DNA of 64,000 bases from Streptomyces sp. SAI-127. GTDB taxonomy: Bacteria > Actinomycetota > Actinomycetes > Streptomycetales > Streptomycetaceae. Shown here in pieces: positions 33,971 through 42,178 of the stretch. The stretch is from NCBI RefSeq assembly GCF_029894425.1, contig NZ_JARXYJ010000001.1, positions 1,922,001-1,986,000 of the forward strand, read 5' to 3'. Each line of letters begins with the position of its first letter. Position 1 is the stretch's first letter. The notes under the pieces are model-generated. The model was not told the origin of the DNA, made no database searches, and worked only from the letters and a program-made list of their open reading frames with translations. The position numbers were made by a program, and so were the translations under genes.

Positions 33971-36469
33971 ATGCACTTACGAGGGTTGAGCGCGAGAAGC
34001 GGAGGAAGCACGAGAAGACGGGCCTGGACGGCCACCGTGACCGCGGGGGTCGTCGCCGCCGGGCTGATGTCCGGACCTGCGGCGGGGGCGCTGCCGGCTC
34101 CCGATCCGTCCGCGACAACGATGTCCGTCAAGTCGCCACCGGGCGGCGCCGATGTACGGGTGCTGGTCTTCTACGGGTCCGCGGCCGCCGGGGACGAGTC
34201 ACCGGTCGTCAACGCCGGGATCGCCGCCGTCGAGACGATCGGGCTGTCCGGTCCCGTGAACCAGCGGTTCGAGACCGAGGCCACGGACGACGCCAGAGTC
34301 TTCACCGACGAGAAGGCCCTGGGGAGTTACAACGCGATCGTCTTCCTGACCGGCGGCGGCGATGTCCTCGACCCCGACCAGGAGGCCGGCCTGGAGGCCT
34401 ACATGGAGGCGGGCGGCGGCTTCGTCGGCATCCATGACGCGGCCCGCGCCGAGCCGTACTCCGACTGGTTCACGGGCCTCGTCGGTGCCCGTCCGGCCGC
34501 GTCCAGCCCAACGGCCGTTCAACGGGCCACCGTTGAGGTCGGCGACCGGCAGCATCCGGCGACCAGGGATCTACCGGTGCAGTGGAAGCGTCCCGACCAG
34601 TGGTTCAACTGGACGAAGAACCCGTCCGGTGACGTGCACACCGTGGCCCGGGTGCGCGAGTCGACCTACCAGCCCGGCGCGAGCGCCAACGGCTGGGACC
34701 ACCCGGTGAGCTGGTGCCGGGACTACGACGGCGGCCGGTCCTTCTACACCGGCATGGGCGGCACGGCGGCCTCGTACGACGAGACCGACTTCCGGACCCA
34801 TCTGCGCGGTGCGCTGCTGTGGACCTCGCGGCTCGTGCAGGCCGACTGCAAGGCGACCATCAACGGCAACTACAAGGCCGAACGTCTCACCCAGCCAAAC
34901 CAGGCGGGGCAGAGCGACCAGATCGGCGAGCCGCACGGCCTGGTCACCGCCCCCGACGGGCGCGTCCTGTACATCGGCCGGGGTGGCGCCGACTCCTCCC
35001 AGCCGGTGATCACCGACTGGAACAACCCGGACATCGGCAAGGGCAAGGGCCAGATCCACGTCTACGATCCGGCGGCCAGGAAGGTCACCCTGGCGGGCGA
35101 GCTGACCGTCTTCGGCAACAAGGGCGGCGGCGACGAGCTGGTGAAGGTCGAGGAGGGCCTGCTCGGGATCGAGCTCGACCCGCGCTTCGAGCAGAACGGC
35201 TGGGTGTATCTGCACTACACCCCGCACGCTCAGCTCAACCGCGACACCCGGATCGCCGAGCGGCGGGTCTCCCGCTTCACCCTCGACCTCGCGACGAACA
35301 AGCTGGACCTGAACAGCGAGAAGGTCCTGCTCAAGTGGCCGGTCCAGGTGCACAGTTGCTGCCACGCCGGCGGCGGGATGTCCTGGGACTCCAAGGGCAA
35401 CCTGTACATCGCGACCGGCGACAACAACTCCAGTGGCTTCAGCGGCGGTTACTCGGGCAACAACCCGCAGCCGAACTTCAAGGGCGTCTCCTTCGCGGAC
35501 GCGCGCCGCACCGCCGGCAACACCAACAACCTCAACGGCAAGATCCTGCGCATCCACCCGGAGCCCGACGGGACGTACACGCTGCCCGAGGGGAACCTCT
35601 TCACCGGCAAGGAGACCGCCGAGGGCGGGGGCAAGACCCGCGGCGAGATCTATGTCATGGGCGTCAGGAACCCGGCCCGCATCTTCGTCGACAAGAAGAC
35701 CGACATCCTGTACGCGGGGTGGGTCGGCCCGGACGCGAGCGCGCCCTCGACGACCTGGGGCCCGGCCAAGTACGACACCTTCGCCGTCATCACCAGGGCG
35801 AGCAACCGGGGCTGGCCGTACTGCATGGGCAACAAACAGCCCTACCGGGACCGCAACCTGCCGAACCCCGACCAGCCGCTGGGCTGGTACGACTGCGACC
35901 ACCCGAAGAACGAGTCGCCCAACAACGACGGTCTGGTCAATCTCCCGCCCGTCACCGGCAACAACATCTGGTACTCGCCCCAGGGCGGCGCCCCGGACTA
36001 CCCGCGCGACGCGAACGGCATCCCCTCCTACAAGCAGGAGGACGCCAAGTACCTGCTGCCGTGGCTCAAGGGCGGCGGCCAGGCCGCGATGAACGGGCCG
36101 GTCTACCGCTACGACACCGCCTCGGCCACCAGCACCGTCAAGTGGCCCTCCTACTGGGACGGCAAGTGGTTCGTCGGCGACTTCTACGACGCCGACCAGC
36201 CACGCAACGCCGTCATCACCGATCCGAGGAACCACGGGGACGGCGGGCTGCCCGTCCACTCCGAGTCGCTCAAGAAGATCGTGCCGATCGGCAACGACGG
36301 CATCAAGAACCTCATGGACTGGAAGTTCGGTCCGGACGGCGCGCTGTACGTCCTCGACTACGGGCGCGGGTTCTTCACCTCGGACGCCAAGTCGGCGCTG
36401 TGGCGGGTCACTTATACGGGCGGCGGGCCCACTCCGGCCGCCGGCCAGTTGGTACGGGGAGGACAGTGA
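33971..36469 (+). CDS. Secreted fusion: ThuA-like domain plus PQQ-type glucose/sorbosone dehydrogenase
   Basis: GGAGG precedes ATG 33971. The 832-residue product has a signal peptide (RRRAWTATVTAGVVAAGLMSGPAAGA). It then has a ThuA-like domain (about 55-290: RVLVFYGSAAAGDESPVVNAGI, YNAIVFLTGGGDVLDPDQEAGLEAYMEAGGGFVGIHDAARAEP, GGRSFYTGMGG), and from about 310 a six-bladed propeller of the soluble quinoprotein dehydrogenase type (EPHGLVTAPDGRVLYIGRGG, EEGLLGIELDPRFEQNGWVYLHYTP, HAGGGMSWDSKGNLYIATGDNN, GEIYVMGVRNPARI, GPDGALYVLDYGRG). It would oxidise sugars outside the cell using PQQ, although PQQ use is inferred. The downstream gene overlaps its stop by one base. Confidence 0.88.
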   Translation: MHLRGLSARSGGSTRRRAWTATVTAGVVAAGLMSGPAAGALPAPDPSATTMSVKSPPGGADVRVLVFYGSAAAGDESPVVNAGIAAVETIGLSGPVNQRFETEATDDARVFTDEKALGSYNAIVFLTGGGDVLDPDQEAGLEAYMEAGGGFVGIHDAARAEPYSDWFTGLVGARPAASSPTAVQRATVEVGDRQHPATRDLPVQWKRPDQWFNWTKNPSGDVHTVARVRESTYQPGASANGWDHPVSWCRDYDGGRSFYTGMGGTAASYDETDFRTHLRGALLWTSRLVQADCKATINGNYKAERLTQPNQAGQSDQIGEPHGLVTAPDGRVLYIGRGGADSSQPVITDWNNPDIGKGKGQIHVYDPAARKVTLAGELTVFGNKGGGDELVKVEEGLLGIELDPRFEQNGWVYLHYTPHAQLNRDTRIAERRVSRFTLDLATNKLDLNSEKVLLKWPVQVHSCCHAGGGMSWDSKGNLYIATGDNNSSGFSGGYSGNNPQPNFKGVSFADARRTAGNTNNLNGKILRIHPEPDGTYTLPEGNLFTGKETAEGGGKTRGEIYVMGVRNPARIFVDKKTDILYAGWVGPDASAPSTTWGPAKYDTFAVITRASNRGWPYCMGNKQPYRDRNLPNPDQPLGWYDCDHPKNESPNNDGLVNLPPVTGNNIWYSPQGGAPDYPRDANGIPSYKQEDAKYLLPWLKGGGQAAMNGPVYRYDTASATSTVKWPSYWDGKWFVGDFYDADQPRNAVITDPRNHGDGGLPVHSESLKKIVPIGNDGIKNLMDWKFGPDGALYVLDYGRGFFTSDAKSALWRVTYTGGGPTPAAGQLVRGGQ

Positions 36470-38661
36470 TGCGCCGACAAAGACCTCTGACCGTTCTGCT
36501 GGCCGCCCTGCTGATGATGCTCGGCCTGCAGTCGACCTCCACGGCACAACCCGAGCGGACGAACGCGGCGGAGCAGGTCCTCACCTGGACCGCCGGCGAC
36601 GACATCACCCAGTACAACTCCGCCCCGACGACGGCCGTCGCGGGCACGGCCACGATCGTCTTCGAGAACAGCACGGCCACCGGCAACACCACCGGTATGC
36701 CACACACGTTGACCTTCGTGACCAGCGACCCCGAGTTCAACGACGACGTCGAACTCAACATCCTCGCCAACCCGAACGACGACATGGGCGGCCGTCACAC
36801 CGCCGAGGTCACGCTCACCCCGGGCCGCTACTTCTACCACTGCACGATCCCGGGTCATGGGCAGATGCAGGGCATCCTCGTGGTGACCGAGGGCAGCGGC
36901 GAGGACACCACCGCGCCCTCGGCGGCGGCCCAGGTGACCGGCACGCAGAACGCGCAGGGCCAGTACGTCGGTTCGGCGAGCGTGGCGATCACGGCGACCG
37001 ACGAGGCCGGCGGCTCCGGCGTCGACCGGATCGAGTACGCGACCGGGGACACGGGTGCCTGGCAGCCGTACACCGCCCCGGTCGTCTTCGACCAGGTCGG
37101 CGACCACACGGTGCGTTACCGGGCCGTCGACAAGGCGGGCAACGTCTCCGCGGAGAAGAGCGCCGGCTTCACGGTCGTCGCCCGGCCGTCCGACGACACC
37201 GTCCCGCCGGACACCTCGGCGACGGTCAGCGGCGAGCAGAATCCCGACGGCACGTACCTCGACATGGCGACGGTGACCGTGTCGGCCTCCGACACCGGAT
37301 CCGGGGTCAACACCATCGAGTACGCCGTGAACGACGGGAGTTGGCAGCCGTACACCATGCCCGTGATGGTGCATCAGGTCGGCTCCCACACCGTGCGCTA
37401 CCGGGCGACCGACAAGGCGGGCAACGTGGCCGCCGAGAAGAGCGTCCGGTTCACGGTGGTCGCGACGGCCCCGCAGGACACCACCCCGCCGGTGACCGGT
37501 GTGACCGTGGACGGCACGCGGAACTCCGACGGGGCGTACGTGGGCAACGCCAAGGTGACCGTGAGCGCCACGGACGAGGGCGGTTCGGGTGTCGCCGGCG
37601 CCGAGTACTCGATCGACGCCGGACCGTACCTGGCGTACACCGCTCCCGTGGTCGTCGACCGGGCGGGCACCCACACCCTGGCGTACCGGGCGACGGACAA
37701 GGCGGGCAACACCTCGGCCGCACGCACGGTGACCTTCACAGTGGTCTCCAGTCAGGTCCCGGCGCCCAACTGCGCGGAGCTCGACGAGCGGTTGACGGTG
37801 ATCGTCGGCACGGTCGACAGCGGGGTGCCGAACCGGATCACCAACAGCCGGTGCCGCATCAACGAGTTGATCGAGGACGAGAAGGAGTGGACGTCCCACG
37901 CGCTGTTCCTCAAGCACGTGAAGACCGTCCTGGACAAGCTCTTCAGGGAAGGGGTCGTCGACGAGCGCGAGTACGACGCCATCGACGCGGCGGCCCGTGA
38001 GTCCGGCATCGGCAAGCCGGGGCAGACCGAGGGCTACCGCACGATCCTCGACGGCAGCGCGGCGTCCTTCGCCAAGTGGCAGCAGGTGGGCGGCGGTTCG
38101 TTCGCACCCAACGGCGACGGGTCGATCACCTCCGGCACCACGAAGGACGGCCTCGGCATGCTCTGGTTCCCGGAGCGCAAGTACGGCGACTTCTCGCTCA
38201 AGCTCCAGTGGCGGGACGACGCCCCGGGCACCGGGAACGCCAACTCCGGTGTGTTCGTGCGGTTCCCGTGGATCCACGACCACCCGGAGGAGCCCCGGCC
38301 GGAGTGGGCCGCCATCAAGTACGGCCACGAGGTGCAGGTGCTCGACCGGCCCGACGGCGACATGTACAAGACCGGTTCGGTCTACGGCTTCGACCGGGTG
38401 GGTCTGGCCGGTGCCGGCGTCACCCAGAAGGGCACGTGGAACGACTACGAGATCCGTGTGGTCGACCAGCACTACTCGGTCTACCGCAACGGCGTGCTGA
38501 TCAACGAGTTCGACAACATCGGCGGTCAGGACTTCTATCCGGCCCGCTCGGACGACCCGGGCACGGACGGGCGGCGGTTCGCCTCCGGCTACATCGGACT
38601 CCAGGTGCACGGTACGACGGACGTGGTCTCGTACCGGGACATCAGGATCAAGGAGCTGTAG
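36469..38661 (+). CDS. Secreted cupredoxin, three OmpL47-type repeats, and DUF1080 (3-keto-glycoside hydrolase-like) domain
   Basis: The ATG at 36469 overlaps the previous stop (TGATG) behind GGGGAGGA. The 730-residue product has a signal peptide (PLTVLLAALLMMLGLQSTSTA). A cupredoxin with type-1 copper ligands follows (MPHTLTF and YFYHCTIPGHGQM, about 30-140). Next are three similar Ig-like repeats starting TTAPSAAAQVTGTQN, TVPPDTSATVSGEQN and TTPPVTGVTVDGTRN, each ending in RAxDKAGN. A helical FIVAR-like linker and a C-terminal DUF1080 concanavalin-like domain complete it (SGVFVRFPWIHDHPEEP, HEVQVLDRPDG, WNDYEIRVVDQHYSVYRNGVLINEFD, GYIGLQVHG). DUF1080 proteins include 3-keto-disaccharide hydrolases. 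The last 14 bp overlap the convergent polymerase gene. Confidence 0.85.
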   Translation: MRRQRPLTVLLAALLMMLGLQSTSTAQPERTNAAEQVLTWTAGDDITQYNSAPTTAVAGTATIVFENSTATGNTTGMPHTLTFVTSDPEFNDDVELNILANPNDDMGGRHTAEVTLTPGRYFYHCTIPGHGQMQGILVVTEGSGEDTTAPSAAAQVTGTQNAQGQYVGSASVAITATDEAGGSGVDRIEYATGDTGAWQPYTAPVVFDQVGDHTVRYRAVDKAGNVSAEKSAGFTVVARPSDDTVPPDTSATVSGEQNPDGTYLDMATVTVSASDTGSGVNTIEYAVNDGSWQPYTMPVMVHQVGSHTVRYRATDKAGNVAAEKSVRFTVVATAPQDTTPPVTGVTVDGTRNSDGAYVGNAKVTVSATDEGGSGVAGAEYSIDAGPYLAYTAPVVVDRAGTHTLAYRATDKAGNTSAARTVTFTVVSSQVPAPNCAELDERLTVIVGTVDSGVPNRITNSRCRINELIEDEKEWTSHALFLKHVKTVLDKLFREGVVDEREYDAIDAAARESGIGKPGQTEGYRTILDGSAASFAKWQQVGGGSFAPNGDGSITSGTTKDGLGMLWFPERKYGDFSLKLQWRDDAPGTGNANSGVFVRFPWIHDHPEEPRPEWAAIKYGHEVQVLDRPDGDMYKTGSVYGFDRVGLAGAGVTQKGTWNDYEIRVVDQHYSVYRNGVLINEFDNIGGQDFYPARSDDPGTDGRRFASGYIGLQVHGTTDVVSYRDIRIKEL
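36902..37745 (+). repeat. Three imperfect about 285-bp tandem repeats inside the DUF1080 gene
   Basis: Units begin near 36904, 37195 and 37479 (GACACCRYCSCGCCS) and end in codons for AxDKAGNxSAxxSxxFTVV. They encode the three Ig-like repeats and could recombine with each other. Confidence 0.6.
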
Positions 38662-39673
38662 GACCGGGCTTCCTGGCCCTGCTCGGCTGTACCCGCTTGG
38701 GCTCCCCCGGCATCTTCGGATACTCGGGCGGGTACGGCAGATCACCGAGCCCGTGGTCGTGCTCGTCACGGCGGGCCAGGTCCAGCAGGGCCTCCAGCGA
38801 GAACGCGTGATCGTCCATGTCCGCGTGCACGTCGCCGAGTTCGGCGAAGCGCGCGGGCATGGTCGCGATGTCGAAGTCCTGGGGGTGCGCCTCGCCGACC
38901 TCCTCCCAGCGCAGGGGTGCGGAGACGGGGGCGTGCGGGCGGGGCCGTACCGAATAGGCGGAGGCGATCGTACGGTCGCGGGCCGTCTGGTTGTAGTCGA
39001 TGAAGATGCGCTCGCCGCGCTCCTCCTTCCACCACCTGATGGTCACGTGGTCCGGCATCCGGCGCTCCATCTCACGCCCGACCGCGATCGCGGCCCGCCG
39101 CACCTGGGTGAAGGTCCAGCGCGGTTCGATCGGCACGAAGACGTGCAGTCCGCGTCCGCCGGAGGTCTTGGGCCAGCCCCGCAGACCGCCGAACTCCTCG
39201 AGCACCGACCGCAGTTCATGAGCCGCGCGTACGGCGTCGTCGTAGTCCGTGCCGGGCTGCGGGTCGAGGTCGATGCGGAGTTCGTCGGGGCGGTCGACGT
39301 CGTCGCGGCGGACCGGCCAGGGGTGGAAGGTGAGGGTGCCGTACTGGGCGGCCCACAGGACGGCGGCCTCCTCGGTCGGGCACATCTCGTCGGCGCTGCG
39401 GCCGCTGGGGAAGGTGATGTGGGCGGTCGGTATCCAGTCGGGCATGTTCTTGGGCGCCCGCTTCTGGAAGAAGTTCTCGCCGGTCACGCCGTCCGGGTAG
39501 CGCTCCAGGGTGGTGGGGCGGTCGCGCAGGGCGCGCAGGATGCCGGGGGCGACGGCCTGGTAGTAGCGGGCGAGGTCCAGCTTGGTGAAGCCGCGCTCCG
39601 GGAAGAAGATCTTGTCCGGGCTGGACAGCCGTACGGTCCGGCCACCCGCCTCCAGTTCCACCGCGTCACCCAT
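38648..39673 (-). CDS. LigD-type primase-polymerase domain protein (NHEJ)
   Basis: The 341-residue product is a stand-alone polymerase domain of the bacterial non-homologous end-joining system: SSPDKIFFPERGFTKLDLARYYQAVAPGILRALRDRPTTLERYPDGVTGENFFQKRAPK, the metal-binding DELRIDLDPQPGTDYDDAV, KTSGGRGLHVFVPIEPRWTFTQVRRAAIAV and RTIASAYSVRPRPHAPVSAPLRWEEV. These archaeo-eukaryotic primase-like enzymes fill gaps and add ribonucleotides at broken ends. It is divergent from the ATP-dependent ligase at 39738; no Ku gene lies in this window. The 3' end overlaps the DUF1080 gene by 14 bp. Confidence 0.9.
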   Translation of the reverse strand: MGDAVELEAGGRTVRLSSPDKIFFPERGFTKLDLARYYQAVAPGILRALRDRPTTLERYPDGVTGENFFQKRAPKNMPDWIPTAHITFPSGRSADEMCPTEEAAVLWAAQYGTLTFHPWPVRRDDVDRPDELRIDLDPQPGTDYDDAVRAAHELRSVLEEFGGLRGWPKTSGGRGLHVFVPIEPRWTFTQVRRAAIAVGREMERRMPDHVTIRWWKEERGERIFIDYNQTARDRTIASAYSVRPRPHAPVSAPLRWEEVGEAHPQDFDIATMPARFAELGDVHADMDDHAFSLEALLDLARRDEHDHGLGDLPYPPEYPKMPGEPKRVQPSRARKPGPTAP

Positions 39674-39737
39674 GCGGCCACGGTAGACGAGCCCGGCATG
39701 TCAGGCATTTCGGAACACTCGCATGCAGAATCGGACC

Positions 39738-40799
39738 ATGGATCTGCCGGTGATGCCCCCTGTGAAGCCCATGCTCGCCAAGTCCGTGGCGAGCATCCCG
39801 CCGGACATGCACTACGAGGCGAAGTGGGACGGTTTCCGGGCCATCGTGTTCCGGGACGGAACCGAGGTCGAGCTGGGCAGCCGTACCGGCAAGCCGCTGA
39901 CCAGGTACTTTCCCGAGCTGGTGGAGGCACTCGCGGCGCGTCTGCCCGAGCGGTGCGTGATGGACGGGGAGATCGTGATCGCGCGGGAGGGCCGGCTGGA
40001 CTTCGACGCGCTGACCGAGCGCATCCATCCGGCGGCCTCGCGGGTGCGGACGCTCGCCGAGCGGACGCCGGCTTCCTTCGTCGCCTTCGACCTGCTGGCC
40101 CTTCAGGACGAATCGCTGCTGAACGTTCCGCTGACCGACCGCAGGAACCTGCTCACGACGGCTCTGTCCGGGGTCACGGCCCCGGTGCACCTCGCACCGG
40201 CGACGACGGACATCGACGTGGCCCGCCATTGGTTCGAGCAGTACGAGGGCGCGGGCCTGGACGGTGTCATCGCCAAGCCGCTCGCCCTGCGCTATCTGCA
40301 GGACGAGCGCGCCATGTTCAAGATCAAGCACGAGCGCACGGCGGACGTGGTGGTGGCGGGCTACCGGCTCCACAAGAGCGGCCCCGTCGTCGGCTCCCTG
40401 CTGCTGGGGCTCCACGACGACCGGGGCGTCCTCCAGCACGTCGGCGTGTCCGCGGCCTTCCCCATGAAGCGGCGCGCCGAGCTGGTCGACGAACTGGAGC
40501 CGCTGCGGATGGAGGACCCCTCCGGGCACCCCTGGGCGGCCTGGGCGGAGGCAGCCGCACACGAGAGCGCCCGGCTGCCCGGGGCACCGAGCCGCTGGTC
40601 GGGGAAGAAGGACCTGTCCTGGGTGCCGCTCAGGCCGGAGCGGGTGGCGGAGGTGGCGTACGACCACATGGAGAACGGCGTACGGTTCCGCCACACCGCC
40701 CGCTTCCGCCGCTGGCGGCCCGACCGGACGGCCGAGAGCTGCACGTACGCGCAGCTGCAGGAGCCGGTGCGCTACGACCTGGACGAGATCCTGGGCTGA
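39738..40799 (+). CDS. ATP-dependent DNA ligase (NHEJ-type, LigC-like)
   Basis: I prefer ATG 39738 (DLPVMPPVKPMLAKSV), which matches family starts; ATG 39723 would add five residues. The 353-residue enzyme has the adenylation lysine in EAKWDGFRA (Lys29), then ERCVMDGEIVI, FVAFDLLALQDESLL, GLDGVIAKPL and FKIKHERTADVVVAGYR, followed by an OB-fold domain. It seals nicks after end processing. The adjacent divergent polymerase-domain gene supplies the missing LigD activity, so this pair is a split version of LigD. The 64 bp between the two starts must contain both promoters. Confidence 0.92.
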   Translation: MDLPVMPPVKPMLAKSVASIPPDMHYEAKWDGFRAIVFRDGTEVELGSRTGKPLTRYFPELVEALAARLPERCVMDGEIVIAREGRLDFDALTERIHPAASRVRTLAERTPASFVAFDLLALQDESLLNVPLTDRRNLLTTALSGVTAPVHLAPATTDIDVARHWFEQYEGAGLDGVIAKPLALRYLQDERAMFKIKHERTADVVVAGYRLHKSGPVVGSLLLGLHDDRGVLQHVGVSAAFPMKRRAELVDELEPLRMEDPSGHPWAAWAEAAAHESARLPGAPSRWSGKKDLSWVPLRPERVAEVAYDHMENGVRFRHTARFRRWRPDRTAESCTYAQLQEPVRYDLDEILG

Positions 40800-40809
40800 C
40801 GCGCCCGGT

Positions 40810-42000
40810 TCAGGGCCGCATCAGCACCTTGACCGCGCCCTCCTGCTTCTTCTGGAACATCTCGTACGCGTGCGGGGCGTCCGACAGCGGCACGTGATGG
40901 GTCGCGAAGTCGTCGACGCCGAGCGGGTCCTCGTCCGTCAGGTACGGGATGATCTCGTCGCTCCAGCGCCGCACGTTGGCCTGGCCCATCCGGATCTGGA
41001 TCTGCTTGTCGAACATCGTGAGCATGGGCAGCGGGTCGGCCATGCCGCCGTAGACGCCGGTGAGGGAGAGCGTGCCGCCGCGGCGCACCAGTTCGATGGC
41101 GGTGTGCAGGGCGGCGAGCCGGTCGATGCTGAAGCGCTCGGCGAACGGCCCGCTGAGCTTCCTGGGCAGCAGGGCCGAGGCGTTCTGGGCGAGCCGGGCG
41201 GCCGCGCTGCCGTGGGCCTCGGTGCCGACGGCGTCGATGACGGCGTCGGGGCCGCGCCCGTCGGTCTCGTCGCGGATCGCCTGGACCAGTTCCTTCTCGC
41301 TGTCGAAGCTCCTGAGGTTGTACGTCTCCACGCCCCGCGTGCGTGCCCGCCGCAGCCGTTCGGTCACCAGGTCCACGCCGAAGACCCGCCCGGCGCCGCG
41401 CACCTGCGCGACCCGGCAGGCCATGTCGCCGATGGGGCCGAGGCCGAGCACGGCGACGCTGCCGCCCTCGGGGATGTCCGCGTAGGCGACGGCCTGCCAG
41501 GCGGTGGGCAGCACGTCGGAGAGGTAGACGAAGCGGTCGTCCGGCGGGCCCTCGGGAACCTTGATCGGCCCGTACTGGGCCTGCGGGACCCGCAGGTACT
41601 CGGCCTGGGCGCCCGGTACGGCGCCGTAGAGCCGGGTGTAGCCGAACAGGGCGGCGCCCATGCCCTCGCTGGTGATCTGGGTGGTCTCGCACTGGGTCGG
41701 CAGCCCGGTCATGCACATCCAGCAGTTGCCGCAGGCGATCTGGAAGGGCACGACGACCCGGTCGCCCGCCGCGAGGTCCGGCACCCCGGCGCCGACCTCC
41801 TCGACGATGCCCATGGGTTCATGGCCGAGGATGTCACCCGGCGTCATGAACGGGGTGAGCACCTCGTAGAGATGCAGGTCGGAGCCGCACAATCCGGTCG
41901 AGGTGATCCGGATGACCGCGTCCGTCGGTTCCATGATCTTCGGATCGGGCACCTCCTCCACCCGTACATCCCGCTTGCCCTGCCAGGTCACAGCCTTCAT
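40810..42000 (-). CDS. Zinc-dependent alcohol dehydrogenase (formaldehyde/threonine dehydrogenase-like)
   Basis: The 396-residue MDR enzyme starts MKAVTWQGKRDVRVEEVPDPKI. It shows the catalytic zinc site GLCGSDLHLYEVL, GHEPMGIVEEVG, a structural-zinc-like cysteine cluster (ACGNCWMCMTGLPTQCETT), and the NAD-binding motif GGSVAVLGLGPIGDMACRVAQVRGAGRVFGVDLV. This subgroup includes glutathione-independent formaldehyde dehydrogenases. Its substrate is not identified. Convergent with the ligase (10-bp gap) and divergent from the DUF3048 gene; a large palindrome lies 43-68 bp upstream of the ATG. Confidence 0.88.
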   Translation of the reverse strand: MKAVTWQGKRDVRVEEVPDPKIMEPTDAVIRITSTGLCGSDLHLYEVLTPFMTPGDILGHEPMGIVEEVGAGVPDLAAGDRVVVPFQIACGNCWMCMTGLPTQCETTQITSEGMGAALFGYTRLYGAVPGAQAEYLRVPQAQYGPIKVPEGPPDDRFVYLSDVLPTAWQAVAYADIPEGGSVAVLGLGPIGDMACRVAQVRGAGRVFGVDLVTERLRRARTRGVETYNLRSFDSEKELVQAIRDETDGRGPDAVIDAVGTEAHGSAAARLAQNASALLPRKLSGPFAERFSIDRLAALHTAIELVRRGGTLSLTGVYGGMADPLPMLTMFDKQIQIRMGQANVRRWSDEIIPYLTDEDPLGVDDFATHHVPLSDAPHAYEMFQKKQEGAVKVLMRP

Positions 42001-42042
42001 CGCCGGGCACTCCCTCCGTCACCTCGCGTGTCGGTCCTGGGT

Positions 42043-42068
42043 AGGCGCCCCGGGTACCCGAGGCGCCT
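42043..42068. promoter_or_regulatory. 26-bp near-perfect palindrome upstream of the alcohol dehydrogenase
   Basis: Arms AGGCGCC (42043-42049) and GGCGCCT (42062-42068) flank CCGGGTACCCGA, which is itself palindromic except for one C/A mismatch. It sits in the divergent promoter region between the dehydrogenase and the DUF3048 gene and is a likely operator. The remaining interval holds an AT-rich CTTATAAG (42147-42154), possibly a -10 region for the rightward gene. Confidence 0.5.
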
Positions 42069-42178
42069 CCACCGAACCGCGATCCAGGGCCGATCGGCGT
42101 ACTCGACGCGACTAATCAGAAACGGACGGGTATGGCCACCAAAGAACTTATAAGCGCACAATCAAAGACACGAGACGG

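Noticed and set aside
34571..36547. Minus-strand open frame of 658 codons opposite the ThuA/PQQ gene
   Set aside because: It is the antisense of a well-supported secreted dehydrogenase and reads as Val/Gly/Arg-rich low-complexity sequence.
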